Positions 1 to 12,600 of a DNA stretch of 64,000 nucleotides are shown in pieces. Position 1 is the first letter of the stretch; each line of letters begins with the position of its first letter. The stretch is from Klebsormidium nitens (Eukaryota; Streptophyta; Klebsormidiophyceae; Klebsormidiales; Klebsormidiaceae), in NCBI GenBank assembly GCA_000708835.1, contig DF237019.1, forward strand, positions 62,001 through 126,000. Reading direction: 5' to 3'. Position numbers and translations under genes: made by a program. Under the pieces are notes generated by a model. The model saw only the letters and a program-made list of their open reading frames with translations, ran no database searches and was not told the origin of the DNA.

Positions 1-676
1 TCAAAGGTGGTGCGCGCAAGAGCCAGCGCCAGCAAGCCCTAAATAACCCTGAAAACTTTAAGTTTAAAAGCGATCAGCCACTTTGGCCTGCTTCTAGCAG
101 GGAAGTTTTCACATGTCTCTAGTTTCGCAATGAACGCAACCTTTCCAGTAAAATGCCAATGACAACTCGTCGTGACACGTGCGAGTCGCGCAACCGTGGC
201 TCAGCCTGGCTCAGCCATATGATAGCCGTTCGATTTGCAGATTCCCGCCAAATTTGCGTGCTAGATGTTCAAGAAATCAAAATTAAAAGGCAGCAAGTTG
301 CAACTGAGCTGAGCTGCTGAGCTGAGCTGCTGCAGTGCTGGTCTTCAACATCAAAAGCTGGCAAGGAGAGGGTGAGCCTGAGGAAGGAGCCTTCTAGAGG
401 CGATTGTGCAGATTGATGTTCGAGGCTGGTGACGAGCAGCAACAATGATGGCCTTTATGCAGAAATTGTTGAGTTGCTGTCCGCTTGATTCATGACAATT
501 CGAACGCCCCGTATCATATTTGCTATGCTTGTACTATGTCCCTGTCGTTGTTGCGCCAGCGACACCTAGCAAAAGAGCTGCCGGATAGATGCCGATCGAC
601 ACAACTGTAGAGCGTACTTGGCAGGTGTTAAGCTGTAATGCTACCTGTGTAAGTCACATAGCAGCACTTCGCTGCA
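1..676. other. Upstream flank, no gene seen
   Basis: I see no coding exon here. The stretch precedes the proposed start of the SBNO-type gene and should hold its promoter and 5' UTR. The only structure noticed is a short direct repeat of GAGCTGAGCTGCT around 305-332. No TATA-like element is convincing. Confidence 0.4.
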
Positions 677-3600
677 ATGGCACCCTTGAGGGAGCGCGTG
701 CTGCAATTCCTCCATGCAACGGTTGAGGAAGGTCAGAAGTCAGCGGGCCAGCTGCTGAGAGAGGTCCAGATGACTTTTGACAATCTGAGTGGTGCACAGT
801 GGCAGCTTGTTAGAGAGATTGTGTCGCAGTTTCCCACTAGAAATGTGCCAGGAGCGGGGGCCGAAAGGGAGCGTGAGCATGAGGATGAAGGAGATGATGG
901 CTTGGATACAGCGCTGGGAGAAACGGTGTGTGAAGCTGCTGGAGTTTGAAGTAAACAAAGATGTTCTCTGCCTTTGGACCTGGCAAGGCTATCCACTTTG
1001 TTGCAGACTAACAAAGATGCACTCATTCTCAAATGCAAGCGATTCCAGGCTAACAGTGAATACATGGCAGTTCAAAATGAAGGTAGCCGCCGAGAATGAT
1101 GCACGTACTTATTTGAGCCATCTGCATCCTGTACTAGTGGTCATGGCATCCATGCAGCATTGACTTTGAAGATTCCTTATTTCAGTTCCATTTTATAGGT
1201 GGCACTTGTGGTTGTGCTCAGAGGCGTATTACAGGGTTCCCTTACTCTGAAGTGTAGTATGCAGCACGCATCCAGATACATATGCAGGTTTGGGTCCACT
1301 CGTCAGGCATTGCGCTAGCTTACACTCAGAATCTGTTCGAACCAACGTCAATTGAACTAAGCAGCGATCTCACCAGTTTTGCCAGCGGAGTATCTGCATG
1401 ACAAGTCTCATCTTAAATCTACTTCATTGACGCCTGACTTGGTCTTTGCAGTTCTGCTCCTACAATCCTGGTCTTGTTGGGGTTGGCAACCCTCATCCAG
1501 GTATGCAGTTGTGGACCTTAAGCTTTGGAATGTTGACAAAAGCTTGGTTGGCTGGACCTAGGGGGAACACTCCGCTTCGAATCCTGCAGATCTTTTCACA
1601 CAGGTTCAGCCAACATTGCTTGCACATGAAGACCAGTTCAGATCATTGGAAACTTTTGGTGACCCTGTGTATTCTGTTCTGGTTCCACTTCACTCATACT
1701 TGTCTGATTCCTGTTCTAGTGTGATTCACTGTTTGCACCTCTTTGCAAGTTTTGTTGACTTCATCATATCTGGAATTGTGTCGATTGTAAGCATGCCAGA
1801 GTCAATCCTTCTTATCCATGTAAAACGCTCTCGTTTGACCTTTAACCCTTTGCCAATCCTCACGTCTCTTCCAAGGATGAAAATGTTTACCCGCTTACGC
1901 CCAGTCTCTGTGCTTTTGCAGCCTTTGTTGACATCTGCGCTACTCTCGCGTCCATCCCTCAGCCTGCCTGCACATACAAAGCAGGGCTGCCTACAGAGGT
2001 CATGTGCCGCAGGCTTTCTCAGTTGCAGCTTGAGACTGTCCTCATGGCATGTCAGCGCTTTCAGGGGCTCCTGCCGGATGGAAGCAGGCAAGGATTTTTC
2101 CTAGGGGACGGAGCAGGTGAGGAAACATAAAGAAGTTGTGTCTATGGAAGCAATATGAAACCTGTTTTTATCTCTGCAATTCCCCAGTATGTGCTACATT
2201 TGAATATTGAACTTTTAGTGCATCAGTATGCTGCGTAAGACGTTTTCAATCCAGGAAGCTTGAATTGTCATGGTTGGTTACAGGCATGGGGAAAGGACGC
2301 CAGATCGGGGGTCTCCTCTACGAGCTCTTGTTACGCGAACACAGAAAGGTAAGCTTGCTCTGAAGATTGAGAAGGTGCAATGTTGTGACAGGTCGAACCC
2401 CTCAACACAAAGAAGGAGGTCAGATACATGGTAAACAATACTTCCTGATCGAGTTGGCTGCTGAGCAGCTTCAGATTCAGGAGCGTCTCAGCTCGGCATA
2501 GTAGCTTGGTATGCCCTCCCTACCAGCTTTGTCCTTAGCAGGCCTGCCTCTCCTCTGTTTCCCGGACAAAGACTGCTGCAATGCTACAATGAAATCCTAC
2601 GCGCTATCACTTCTGTGGTCAGTCAGGTCCAGCTATAGAATGTTTTTCAGCTCAAAAGTCAGTGGCAATGCAGCTGAGCTGACTGTTTGTGCATAAGCCG
2701 ACAGCATCTCATGGATTTGCTTTGCAGGCGGTGTGGTTCTCTGCCAGCTCTGGCCTGCACTACGATGCAGAGCGCGACATTGGAGACCTTGGCGCCCTCA
2801 AGTACATGAAGCTTCACAGACTAGACCAATACGGATATGGAGACCTCCCAATGGATTCCGGAGTCCTCTTCAGCACATACACGATGCTTGTCTCAGTCTC
2901 CAGCGATGGGACCAGTCGGCTCGACCAGATTGTGGACTGGTTAGGGGAGGACTTTGAGGGCTTGCGTAAGTTGTCTGTCTATCAAACTATATCTCATTCG
3001 GGGGAACGAGTTTCTGTTGTCGAAGTAAGGGGAGAATCTTGGATAACTCTCAGAAACTACACTGTTGCAAGACTTGGCAAGTCTACTCCGAAGGTTGTTC
3101 CAGGAGAGATGGTGATACTCTGCCAGGGGAAACAAGGATGTGGCTGTGGCATTCGAGTATTTCAAGTTGATAATTCGCACTTTCGCAGAACATTCGACAG
3201 ATGGAAGATGTGTCTTCTGTGCTGTGGCGGTGACTGAGTATTCTCGTCTCTGCTTGCGACCCAGGAGGAATGTGATCCACCTTTCTTTCTGCAGTTGTTT
3301 TTGACGAGGCGCACAAGGCCAAGAACGGAGAGTACATTAACCGGAAAAACAAGCTGGTCAAGGGTACAATCACCGCAGCAGCTGTTTTCGAGCTGCAGCG
3401 TAGGCTATCTAAGGCCAGGTTAGAAAGGGTAGATTCAGCCACCGTAAACATCAAATTCTGCATCAAGCCCGGTCACTGTTAGGGCAGCATCTTGGGGCAA
3501 CGTGCATGAAGGATGGTGAAAACATACGGGCGTTTCTTGCATTGATTACTCTGAAACATGAACGAATTCTCTGGCCAGCAATAGCTAAGTCCTAATTTCA

Positions 3601-6600
3601 GGCCTAATCCTGCTAATCAAATAACTCCGGATTGGTAGGAGTATCAGCTCCTCTCGTCCTAAGGGAGGAACGGCCGTCAAAGGACCCGACTCCGTCAAAA
3701 CCTCGCAATGAACACCGGTCTGACTCTATTTCGCGCCGAGTTTTTTCGAATTTGGCCCCGTCTGGCGTCAGTTTTTGCGGAGAGTGCGAGCGATTCCAGC
3801 TCAAAGTCACTACACATCAAACTCCAATGCGTTCTCATTCAAGGAATTTCTGAATGTGCGAACCCGTTTCTCGCAGGGTGGTGTACGTGTCGGCGACGGC
3901 GGTGACCGAGCCCCACCACCTGGCGTATATGCCTCGGCTGGGGCTATGGGGCCAGGGCGCGAGCCTCAAAGACTTTCCCGCGCTGCTCAAGATGTGCTCC
4001 CAAGGGGGGGTGGGCGCCATGGAGATCCTGTGCATGGAAATGAAGATGCGAGGCATGTTCCTAAGCTCTCCTACCGCCACCCTGAGACGCCCGCGCAGTT
4101 CGAAATCAAGATGCTCAACCTGACAGAGGCGCAGGTGAGGTTCGTCTTCTTGCGCGGATGAGCATCAAGTTTAACAGCACATCTTGGACGGTTTTGCTTT
4201 TTAAGTAACGCAGATTTGTCGTCATGAAGGACGAACTGTCACCAGTCCTCTTCGGCGAATTTTTGCGTGGATCGGCGGGCCGAGTTGCACTTCCTGTCTG
4301 ATCAAACGGGTTCTGATTGTGGCCGAACGAGGTGGTTCCAAAATAAAGCGGTGGATTGTACATCCAATAGAACAGGTTCGATCTGATCCTTGCCTGAACA
4401 CGGCGTTTAGGTGGAGGTTGTGCAGTGACAATCTGCCCCTCGGAACTTTGACAATTCAAATTGTCGATCTTTGATAGGAACAGAAGAAGCCATACAAAAA
4501 GCAAAATGCCCGTCTTTGTTGATTACGGCGTCTAAGACAGAATCGAAGCGGTCATGCAGGTGGCGACGTACGAACAAGCCGTGAGTTTCTTCCAGCGAAT
4601 GCTCGCCAAGATGCGGGCCGCAGTGGAGGACGTCAAAGAGGCGGGCTTTGCCACCAAGTCCAATTGTGGCCCGTACTACTGGGGCGCCCACCAGCGTTTC
4701 TTCAAGATGCTCTGTATCGCGTGCAAAACCGGGCGGATCGTCGCGCTAACCCAGAGCCTGGTTGAGGCGGGAAACCAGGTGGTTATGAGCCTGCAAGGCA
4801 CGGGGGAGGCGTACCAAGAGCGGACGGATCTCGCGCGCGCCGGGGGGGAGGAAGACCTGATGGACAAGGCCCCCCAGCAGCTGCTGGCGTCAGCGGTGAC
4901 GTACCTCTTCCCCCCCGTGGCGAAGAAGGATCTAGAGAGGGCGAGAGAACAGAAGCCGGAGCTGTTTGAGCAGCGGGAGGAGCTGCTGGAGGAGGTGCAC
5001 GCGCTGGGCATGCCGGACAACCCGCTGGACGACCTTAAGCTCGGGTGAGGAACTGCACATGTGATACTTTTGACCTCTGAGTTCCGAAAAGCTTCTGATC
5101 GGAGTTGCGGCTTTTTTGGCTGACGTTTTGATGACCAGACGTCCTTATGCTCGCCGTTCTGCTTATACATACGGAGTTGATTATGCAGGTTTTAGATTCA
5201 GCGCGTTGGTAGGAAAGCTTTAGCAACTTGTTCTCACGAGCTTTCTCATACGTGAAAGTCTCGCGTCTTTCATCTTCTCCTATTCAATTCTTGACGCAAA
5301 GTGATTTGGTCAGGCTGTCCAGTTTATGGATCCTTGTTTGATTTGTAAGCCGTCTTATTTGTCTTTCTTCTCGGAACAAAGCTGGTGCTTCCCGTCAGTG
5401 CGCTTCCGTCTTTGTGAATGCGCCATCCCCTCGTCTCTTGCAAGTGCTCGGCTCTCCCGTAGCTTCCCTATACTCATTCTATACAGCATTCCGGACAGAA
5501 ACGCCGACGACTGTCTTCTTCAACCCGTTCTTCTTATCACTTCCTTCTTCGAGATCAACTCTGCGAAAGTAAGCTCCTGACAAAACCTAAACCGCTTCAG
5601 GCTGGGCGGCCCCGACAAAGTGGCGGAGCTGACGGGGCGCAAGCAGATGGTCGTCCTGGAGGACGGGAAGAAGACGCTCAAGTCGCGCGCCGAGCACCTG
5701 AGATGCAGCACCGACGAAGTGAACCTGTACGAGCGGGACCTGTTTCAGAAGGGCCAGAAGCTCGTTTGCATCATCAGTGACGCTGCTTCCTCCGGCATCT
5801 CGCTCCAGGTGGGCGGTATGAGCTGTATGAGCTGATGAACCTGCGGACTACGTGGTAGCTCGACAGCCTTCGTTCTTCAGAATTCAACGATAGGAATCCT
5901 GGGGGGCGGTTCTCCTGTAAGCGAGGCCTTTTACACCTGGCAACTTGCAATTGCGGTTACTCTACTTTTCCAGCTGTGCTTATGGACCTTTGCTGTTGCT
6001 TCTCGCGTATATTCAGCTGAAGGTTCAACTTTTAAGTGGAGAAGCTCATACGTGCGGCGGCATGCGTTCAGAAGTTCACTAAGTGACCGCATGCGTCGCA
6101 CTCAATCAACGGCTGCCGCAGGGAGCGCCTTTTCTGCATGAGGAAACCAAGATTCCGCTTAGAAGGCACAGCGAACATGAGGGCCATCATCCTGTTCTTC
6201 CTTTATTCCTTGATGCCGGCGTGTCGCAGGCTTGTTGGCCTGCCACCTGAAAACAGCTGAACCTTTCTTCTTGCAGGCGGACAGGAACTGCCCTGTAGAC
6301 CCGGCCACCGGCAAGGTGCGCCGTCGCCACCACATCACGCTGGAGCTGCCGTGGTCAGCTGGTAAGGCGAGCAAACCCGGAATATACGCTCAAAGGATTC
6401 TTAAAGTGTCCCTCGTCCATTGCCGAGTGGTTGATCGGCTGAGGGCTGATGTCCAGGAGAGTTATTGCTAACAGAGATGGCGTTCCGTAAAGCGGACTTC
6501 GCAGACAGAGTATATGTGAAAACTTAATCCCGAAGAAGGAACGCTTTCTACAGGTTGCTGTGGCCAAAGTTTGAATACAGATGGGTCTCTTTTGAGCAAC

Positions 6601-9600
6601 CATTTGTTGGTTTCTTGCAGACAAATGCGTTCAGCAGCTGGGCCGGTCGCACAGGTCAAACCAGGTGAGGACCATGCGAAAACCTCGCGTTACTGTGGGA
6701 AGCGTTCCTAACAGAAGGTTTGCTGGTAAATGCGACTTGGAAATTCTCACGTCATTGGAAGCTTCCGGTTTGCAAGCCGCAGGCCGTCCGCTGAATCAAG
6801 ACCGTATGTTTGCGCCCCACTTCTTCATTTCCAGACATTGGACTATTGCGCATCAACGATACAACCGCTCAAACCGCTCCGCTAACTTGGTTTGCTTTGA
6901 AAGTTCCTAAGCGGACTTCCAAACCCCTACGTCCTCAAACGAGAGTCCGCATGCGAGCTCTTCTAATGTTTCAACTTCGTACTTTGTCCTTTCAGGTTTC
7001 CGCCCCGTTCTACCACCTGACGGTGTCAGACGTGGCGGGCGAGAAGCGCTCTGCATCAGCCGTGGCGAAGCGTCTGCAGAGCCTGGGTGCGCACACAAAC
7101 GGCGACCGGCGGTCCGTGATCTCAAACATGGTCGACTTCGACCTGGACAACCAGTACGGGGTTAGCGGGCTCAAGTCGATGTTGGAGCTCCTCAGAGGGT
7201 ACGTCTGACTGGGCGTTTGAGTTTTATCGTCTTCCTTTTCTTTACGAGTATTGGGTCTGCTCTTGCGGTCTGCTCTTGCTTTAGACAAGCAGTACGGTTT
7301 GCGGGTTCAAGACGACGTTGGAGCTTCTCATAGGGTTAATCTGAGTGGGGTTTTGGACGAGGTTCTTTCATGATCTGCTCTGGCTAATGGCTGCCTCGTC
7401 TTGTTGACTAAGATGACCGCTCTCTTTTTCGTGGGCTTCGCTCACAGGTCCTGAGCCACTGGTTGCTGAGCTTCGTACGGAGGCATATAAATATTCTGAT
7501 ACAACAAGGTTTTTTGAACGCTACTGCCTCTTCGGTTGGTGCATGTACGACGCGGAAACCCTCAATCGGAAGCCAAACCTTCAAGGAAAATGGAAGCTGC
7601 ATATCAATTTCAAAAGTGGTCAAGTCACCCCTCAAACTGACATTAAGCTGCGCGTTAAACCGCACAGGGTACTCAAACGACCGACGACAAGTTGGACTCA
7701 CCGAGCCCGGACATGATGCAAAACATCATGCAAATAATCAAGAAAATGGTCAAGCGAAAACCAAGCTGCAAGCTTCAACGTACAGGGAGGTCACGACAAT
7801 CGACGGCAAGCTGGACTCGCCCAGCCCCGACAGACATGATGCGCGACTTGCTCGCGGAGGAGTTCCCGGAGGACCCTACCGACGACCAGCTTTTGGAGCG
7901 CACACGCGCAGTATACCAAGAGATGCGCGAGGATCTGGGCGCGGTGGAGCTGCTCGAGCGCAAGAAGAACAAGAAGGTCGCCGTCTCGCGGTTCCTGAAT
8001 CGGATCCTGGGGGTCCAGCCGGCGCGCCAGGTGAGGACATTTGGCAGGATATTGGCGACAAGAAAAGGTTTTGAAGGTATTTAAGCTTTGGCTTCATGTT
8101 CACACTCTGGAGGGTCTCGGCATCGACGCGACCAGCTCTCAACCGAATGGTTGCCCAACACCTTCTGCCAAGTTTTGTCTGATGCCGACGACCTAATTGT
8201 GTTATTTTCAGGCACTCCTTTGAGAGCTTTCAGCTCGTCAGCCTAATCTAAGAAGACGGCATGTGATGGCGTCCGAGCTACCAAATTTGCGCACTGCTGC
8301 TCTCCGTCACGATGTCCATTCTCCATATGAGAATCAGAGAAGCACCGACATCATCACCCGTGTCCGACTGAGACACGTCAATTCGTGAAAAGGGGGGCTT
8401 CGTACACAGAATTCTTGGACCTCGTGACTGACGAAGCCTTTTCCTTTGCAGAACCGTCTCTTCAAGTTCTTCTGCCTGCACGTCGACGCGGAAATTGCCA
8501 GGGCCCGGAAGAACGGCACGTTCGTGGAAGCGATTGGCCAGATGGGCAGGGACTACGAGTCAGTCGAGATTATCGAAGGCCCAACAGTGAGGCAAACGTC
8601 CCTCTGGAACCCCTTCTGTTCTCATCAAAATCCGGAATTAGGAACCCACCCTTTCCGAAACCACCCTCGGGGAACCCGCTGCCGAAACGTCATCAAGGAA
8701 ACGGAAACTTTCCCTTGGAGACTTACCCCTTTCTGAAAGTGCCTTGTAAGAACGCACTGCCAACACGTCCTGCAAACCGCTCCTTAACTATTGATTGCAA
8801 TCGCAGCTTAGTAGGCTGGATGCCGGCTCGCTTCTTACCGCAAGAGGTTGAAGAAGGTTCTGCTCCCTCAAGGTTCAAGGTTCCTTGTTCCTCGTTTTGT
8901 ATCGATACTTCATCTTCGTACACCCGATTTGGAAATGCCTTCCAGAATCTCCGAAAATGTTGCAAGTTCAACGCAGATGCTGCACGCAAGAAAATTCTGT
9001 CTATTTTGACAGGAGAAAGAGCTTGCATTTGAAATACTCAGCACTCTTAGCTACTGAAAATCGGCTCCGGTTCTCGAGCGGCGACTCTTTTGGAAAGTGG
9101 TGTGAATATGCTCATATCAAAGCGCCTTGCAATGCTTGCTGCTGAACCCTTCTTTCTTACCCGCAGGTGGTTTACACACACCCTGAAAACGGCGCAGAAA
9201 TCTTCTGCTACCGCTTCAAGATGGACAAGGGCGCCCACTGGAACAAGGCCATCGCGCACTACAAGGAGGAACCAGGTGAGGAGTCCGGGGAATTTTGTAT
9301 TCAAGTGGGATTTCTTGTTGAAGAGTCCTGTGCAAGTCTTGTTTTGCCTTATGATCGAACGCGGACTGTTACGAGAAAGCTTTCCATCTGGCACGCAAGT
9401 GTAGTACCAAGCTGGAGCTAAGGATAATAGATGAAGTCGGGAAGGGTCGTCGGATCTTCGTCAGTAAGATATGCGGCTCACATTTGCTTGGCTGCAGGGC
9501 ACTTCAATGGATTTTGGCGGAGCAAGAAAGAATTCGGTGGTGAGAAGTTCATCCTGCTCGCGACAGAGCTGCCCCCCGGGAGTGAAGCGGACCGCCTCGC

Positions 9601-12600
9601 GCAGGGGGCGAGGGGCCGAGTAGTACCAACGAGCGTCAAGCAGAAGACGCGCATCCGTCTCATGGTCAGTAATCATCGCCATTGCTTCCTTCTCTTTCTA
9701 TGTGAATCAAGCTTGAGGACTCGTGACTTAAAAGGGCGGGCGAAGAAGAGATCTCTCTGTGGCGTTTTCGAACGAGAGAAGCCACCTTCCTAATTGTCTG
9801 TCTGGTGTTGCAAGATTGCCACTTCCCAGGGATCGTGTACCGAACTGTGGCGATCAGAACCTCCATTGTTTTGTATGCCGTTACGTTGCTAACACGGTGC
9901 CTTGGCTGATACAATTTTGTGCTCGGCAAAGAGATATTTGAATACATCCAATCGAGACCATGTTTTTAGAAGTTCCGGAGAATTCCAAACAAGCTGACGC
10001 CTCTTGTTCGTAAATCTTTGCCATTAGAACAGCTCTGTACATGCCAGGTAAAGGCTTTCTGCGGGTTCCTTGCAGCGGCCGAACAATGCCAACCCCCCCG
10101 GATGGAACCTGGCGGCACTTCGGGAGAAGTACGAGTTTGTCAAGCACTTCGACCCCGACGAATACGAACAGAACGCGGTCCAGCAGGAGTGGGTCAGGCA
10201 GTATGCGCACGGGGCTTCGGCAAGAGGGACATCCGGCCGGATCGATGAGGTGAGAAGAAGGGGGTTGTGGCGATTGGATCCGAAGTGCTGAGAACGGTGA
10301 CATTTGCCATGGTGGGGACTTCTAACCTCCAGGCTTGCTGTGTTTGAACTGGAAAAATATTTGTCAAGTTTTTGCCTAGGCGACTGGCGACATCAGAGCA
10401 CGCACCGGCGAAGTACCCTCTTATCTCCTTGACTGGAAGGGTGGCTGCGGTTGGATTTAGCGTTTTGTGGTGCGGCATGCCTCACGTGCCTGCTTCACGC
10501 GTACGGATCGAATGCGGTTGATCAAATCGTCAGAGAAATCTGCTGACAGCGTTTGCTTCAGTTTTCGCGGACAGGGAAGATCATACAGCAGAAAGGTGGG
10601 GAAACCTTCAAAGAGCGTTCAAAATTACAAAACCGGCGGTTGAACATTTGGAAAGACGGCTCGCCTGAGCTTTGCAGTCACAAGGAGATAGCTGCAGGCC
10701 CTACAAACCCAGAAACTCTGCCATCGACACGAATTGAAAGCAGACTTTGTTATCCGTGCGCGCAGGCGCATTTCCTGGCGGGTTCGCTTACATGCATCTG
10801 GCCTCTGGTTCAAGATGTGATGGCGAAGGGTAGAAAGAAGATGACCAAGATCTGCCGCATCAAAGAAACAACTGGTAAGGAAGCTGGGACGGAGCGGAGT
10901 GAACCGGGGCAAAACTTGAAGGAAGCGGAACGGACGTGCGGTCAAAGGGGCATATGCTTGTGCTGCAATTCGGACACTTTCAACAATCTCGGGATCCGTC
11001 CTGTGTCGCTCCATCTTCTTAGACTTCTTGTCACGTGCTAACGTCAAATGAACATCTAAGAAGAAGAGTCTAATCTGCTCCTTGGCCTCCCCATCATGCA
11101 AGAGTCCTGCTGGTGTCGTCTTGAGTTGCCCATGAGACTCGTCCACAGTTCATAAGGTCGTTTGCGGAGTCTCTGCATCTGAACACCACGAAAGTCTCGG
11201 AAGCTTGATGCCCGTTAGAAGCACTTGGAAGATGGGGTAAATCTACTGCTCCTAGGCGCTCATGCCGACCGTTCGAGGCCGCCGAAGCCGGAGCTTATAC
11301 CCTCAACCAATCAAACCTGGATCCCCGCTGGACCCACCAGACCCTTTTTTTTGCCGTGCAGAGAATGGGAGTCGAGTGATCGGGCTGCACATCCGTGACC
11401 AAGATGACGTTATTGAGGTCCTGCAACCGTTCGAGAGCAACGACCTCCTCACCAACCGACCCCTTTTCTTCCGTGCAGAAAATGGGCGCCAAGTGATCGG
11501 TCTGCACATCCGTGACCTAGATGACGTCACCGAGATCCTGCAGCGGCTCGAGAGCAACGACCTCCCGACGGACTACCCGCCGGGAACCGCCGCGCCGGAG
11601 GAGGCGGAAGACCTCACCGGGTGGGGCGAGATCATGAAGACGAGACAGGACAAGAAGGACGCGAAGGCCCCCGGTGATAAGCCCCGGGGAGGTCCACGGA
11701 AGGAGGTGAGGCGGCTTGTTCGTAAGGCAGAGTTTTCGGTTCGTTCGGCAGTAAAAGCAAGGAATCCAGAGGCCTTCACCGGGTCGGTTGATATCAATGA
11801 AAATGAGACTGGACGGAAAGGACTCGAGGGCAGTCGGGGACAAGCCCCAGGGAGGTCCTCGGAAGGAGGTGAGCCGGGTTCTTCTACAAGGATTGTGGAT
11901 TTTGGCAGTAGATTGTCCAAGAGTATGAGCTTGCAATAAGGAGGTCGAAACAATCTGCCCTTGAGGCTGGGCAATCAGTAAAGTCTTGGAGGGTTGTCAA
12001 GGCGGCAAAGGAGGCGGCTAAGGTCATGGAACATCCTTCCGTTTGTCAGAACTGTTGACCCACGATGCTTGATTATGTGGCTTTCAGGCTCCCAGTTTCA
12101 ACGAGAAGCCTCTTTCTGACTGGATGCATTTGCGCCGATGCCAAGAAACTGGAGGAGGGGGGACTATTGAATGACGGGATGGTTCAGGTTCAAGAGGCTT
12201 TGCGGACACCTTCTGAGTTCCTCTCAAGTGACTTCTAGGCGAGCCTTCCCTTTCCTTCTCATCGTTTAATGTATTTTCTAGGGTTCCCGGTGCGCGGCAC
12301 TCGTGTCCAAGAGTAACTCAATTCATTTGAAGAGGAGCCCCCATTCCTGCGCCCGACTTTACTGTTATTCTCACTCAGGCAAAGCGCAAGCGCAAGTTTG
12401 AGCGTTTCCAGCGACCAGAGCTGCCCGTCGAACCCGAGGAGGTCGCCCAGCTGGAGCAGTCGGGGCTGTGGGAAAAGCTGCCGCCGCCCCCGGTGGTCGA
12501 CCCCGACGCTTACGAGGTCCCGGTCAGTGCCGAAGCAGAGCCCGCCCCTGTGCCAGTCGTCCGGCGACGATCAAATACCGCTCGGCAGCGGGGTGCTTCG

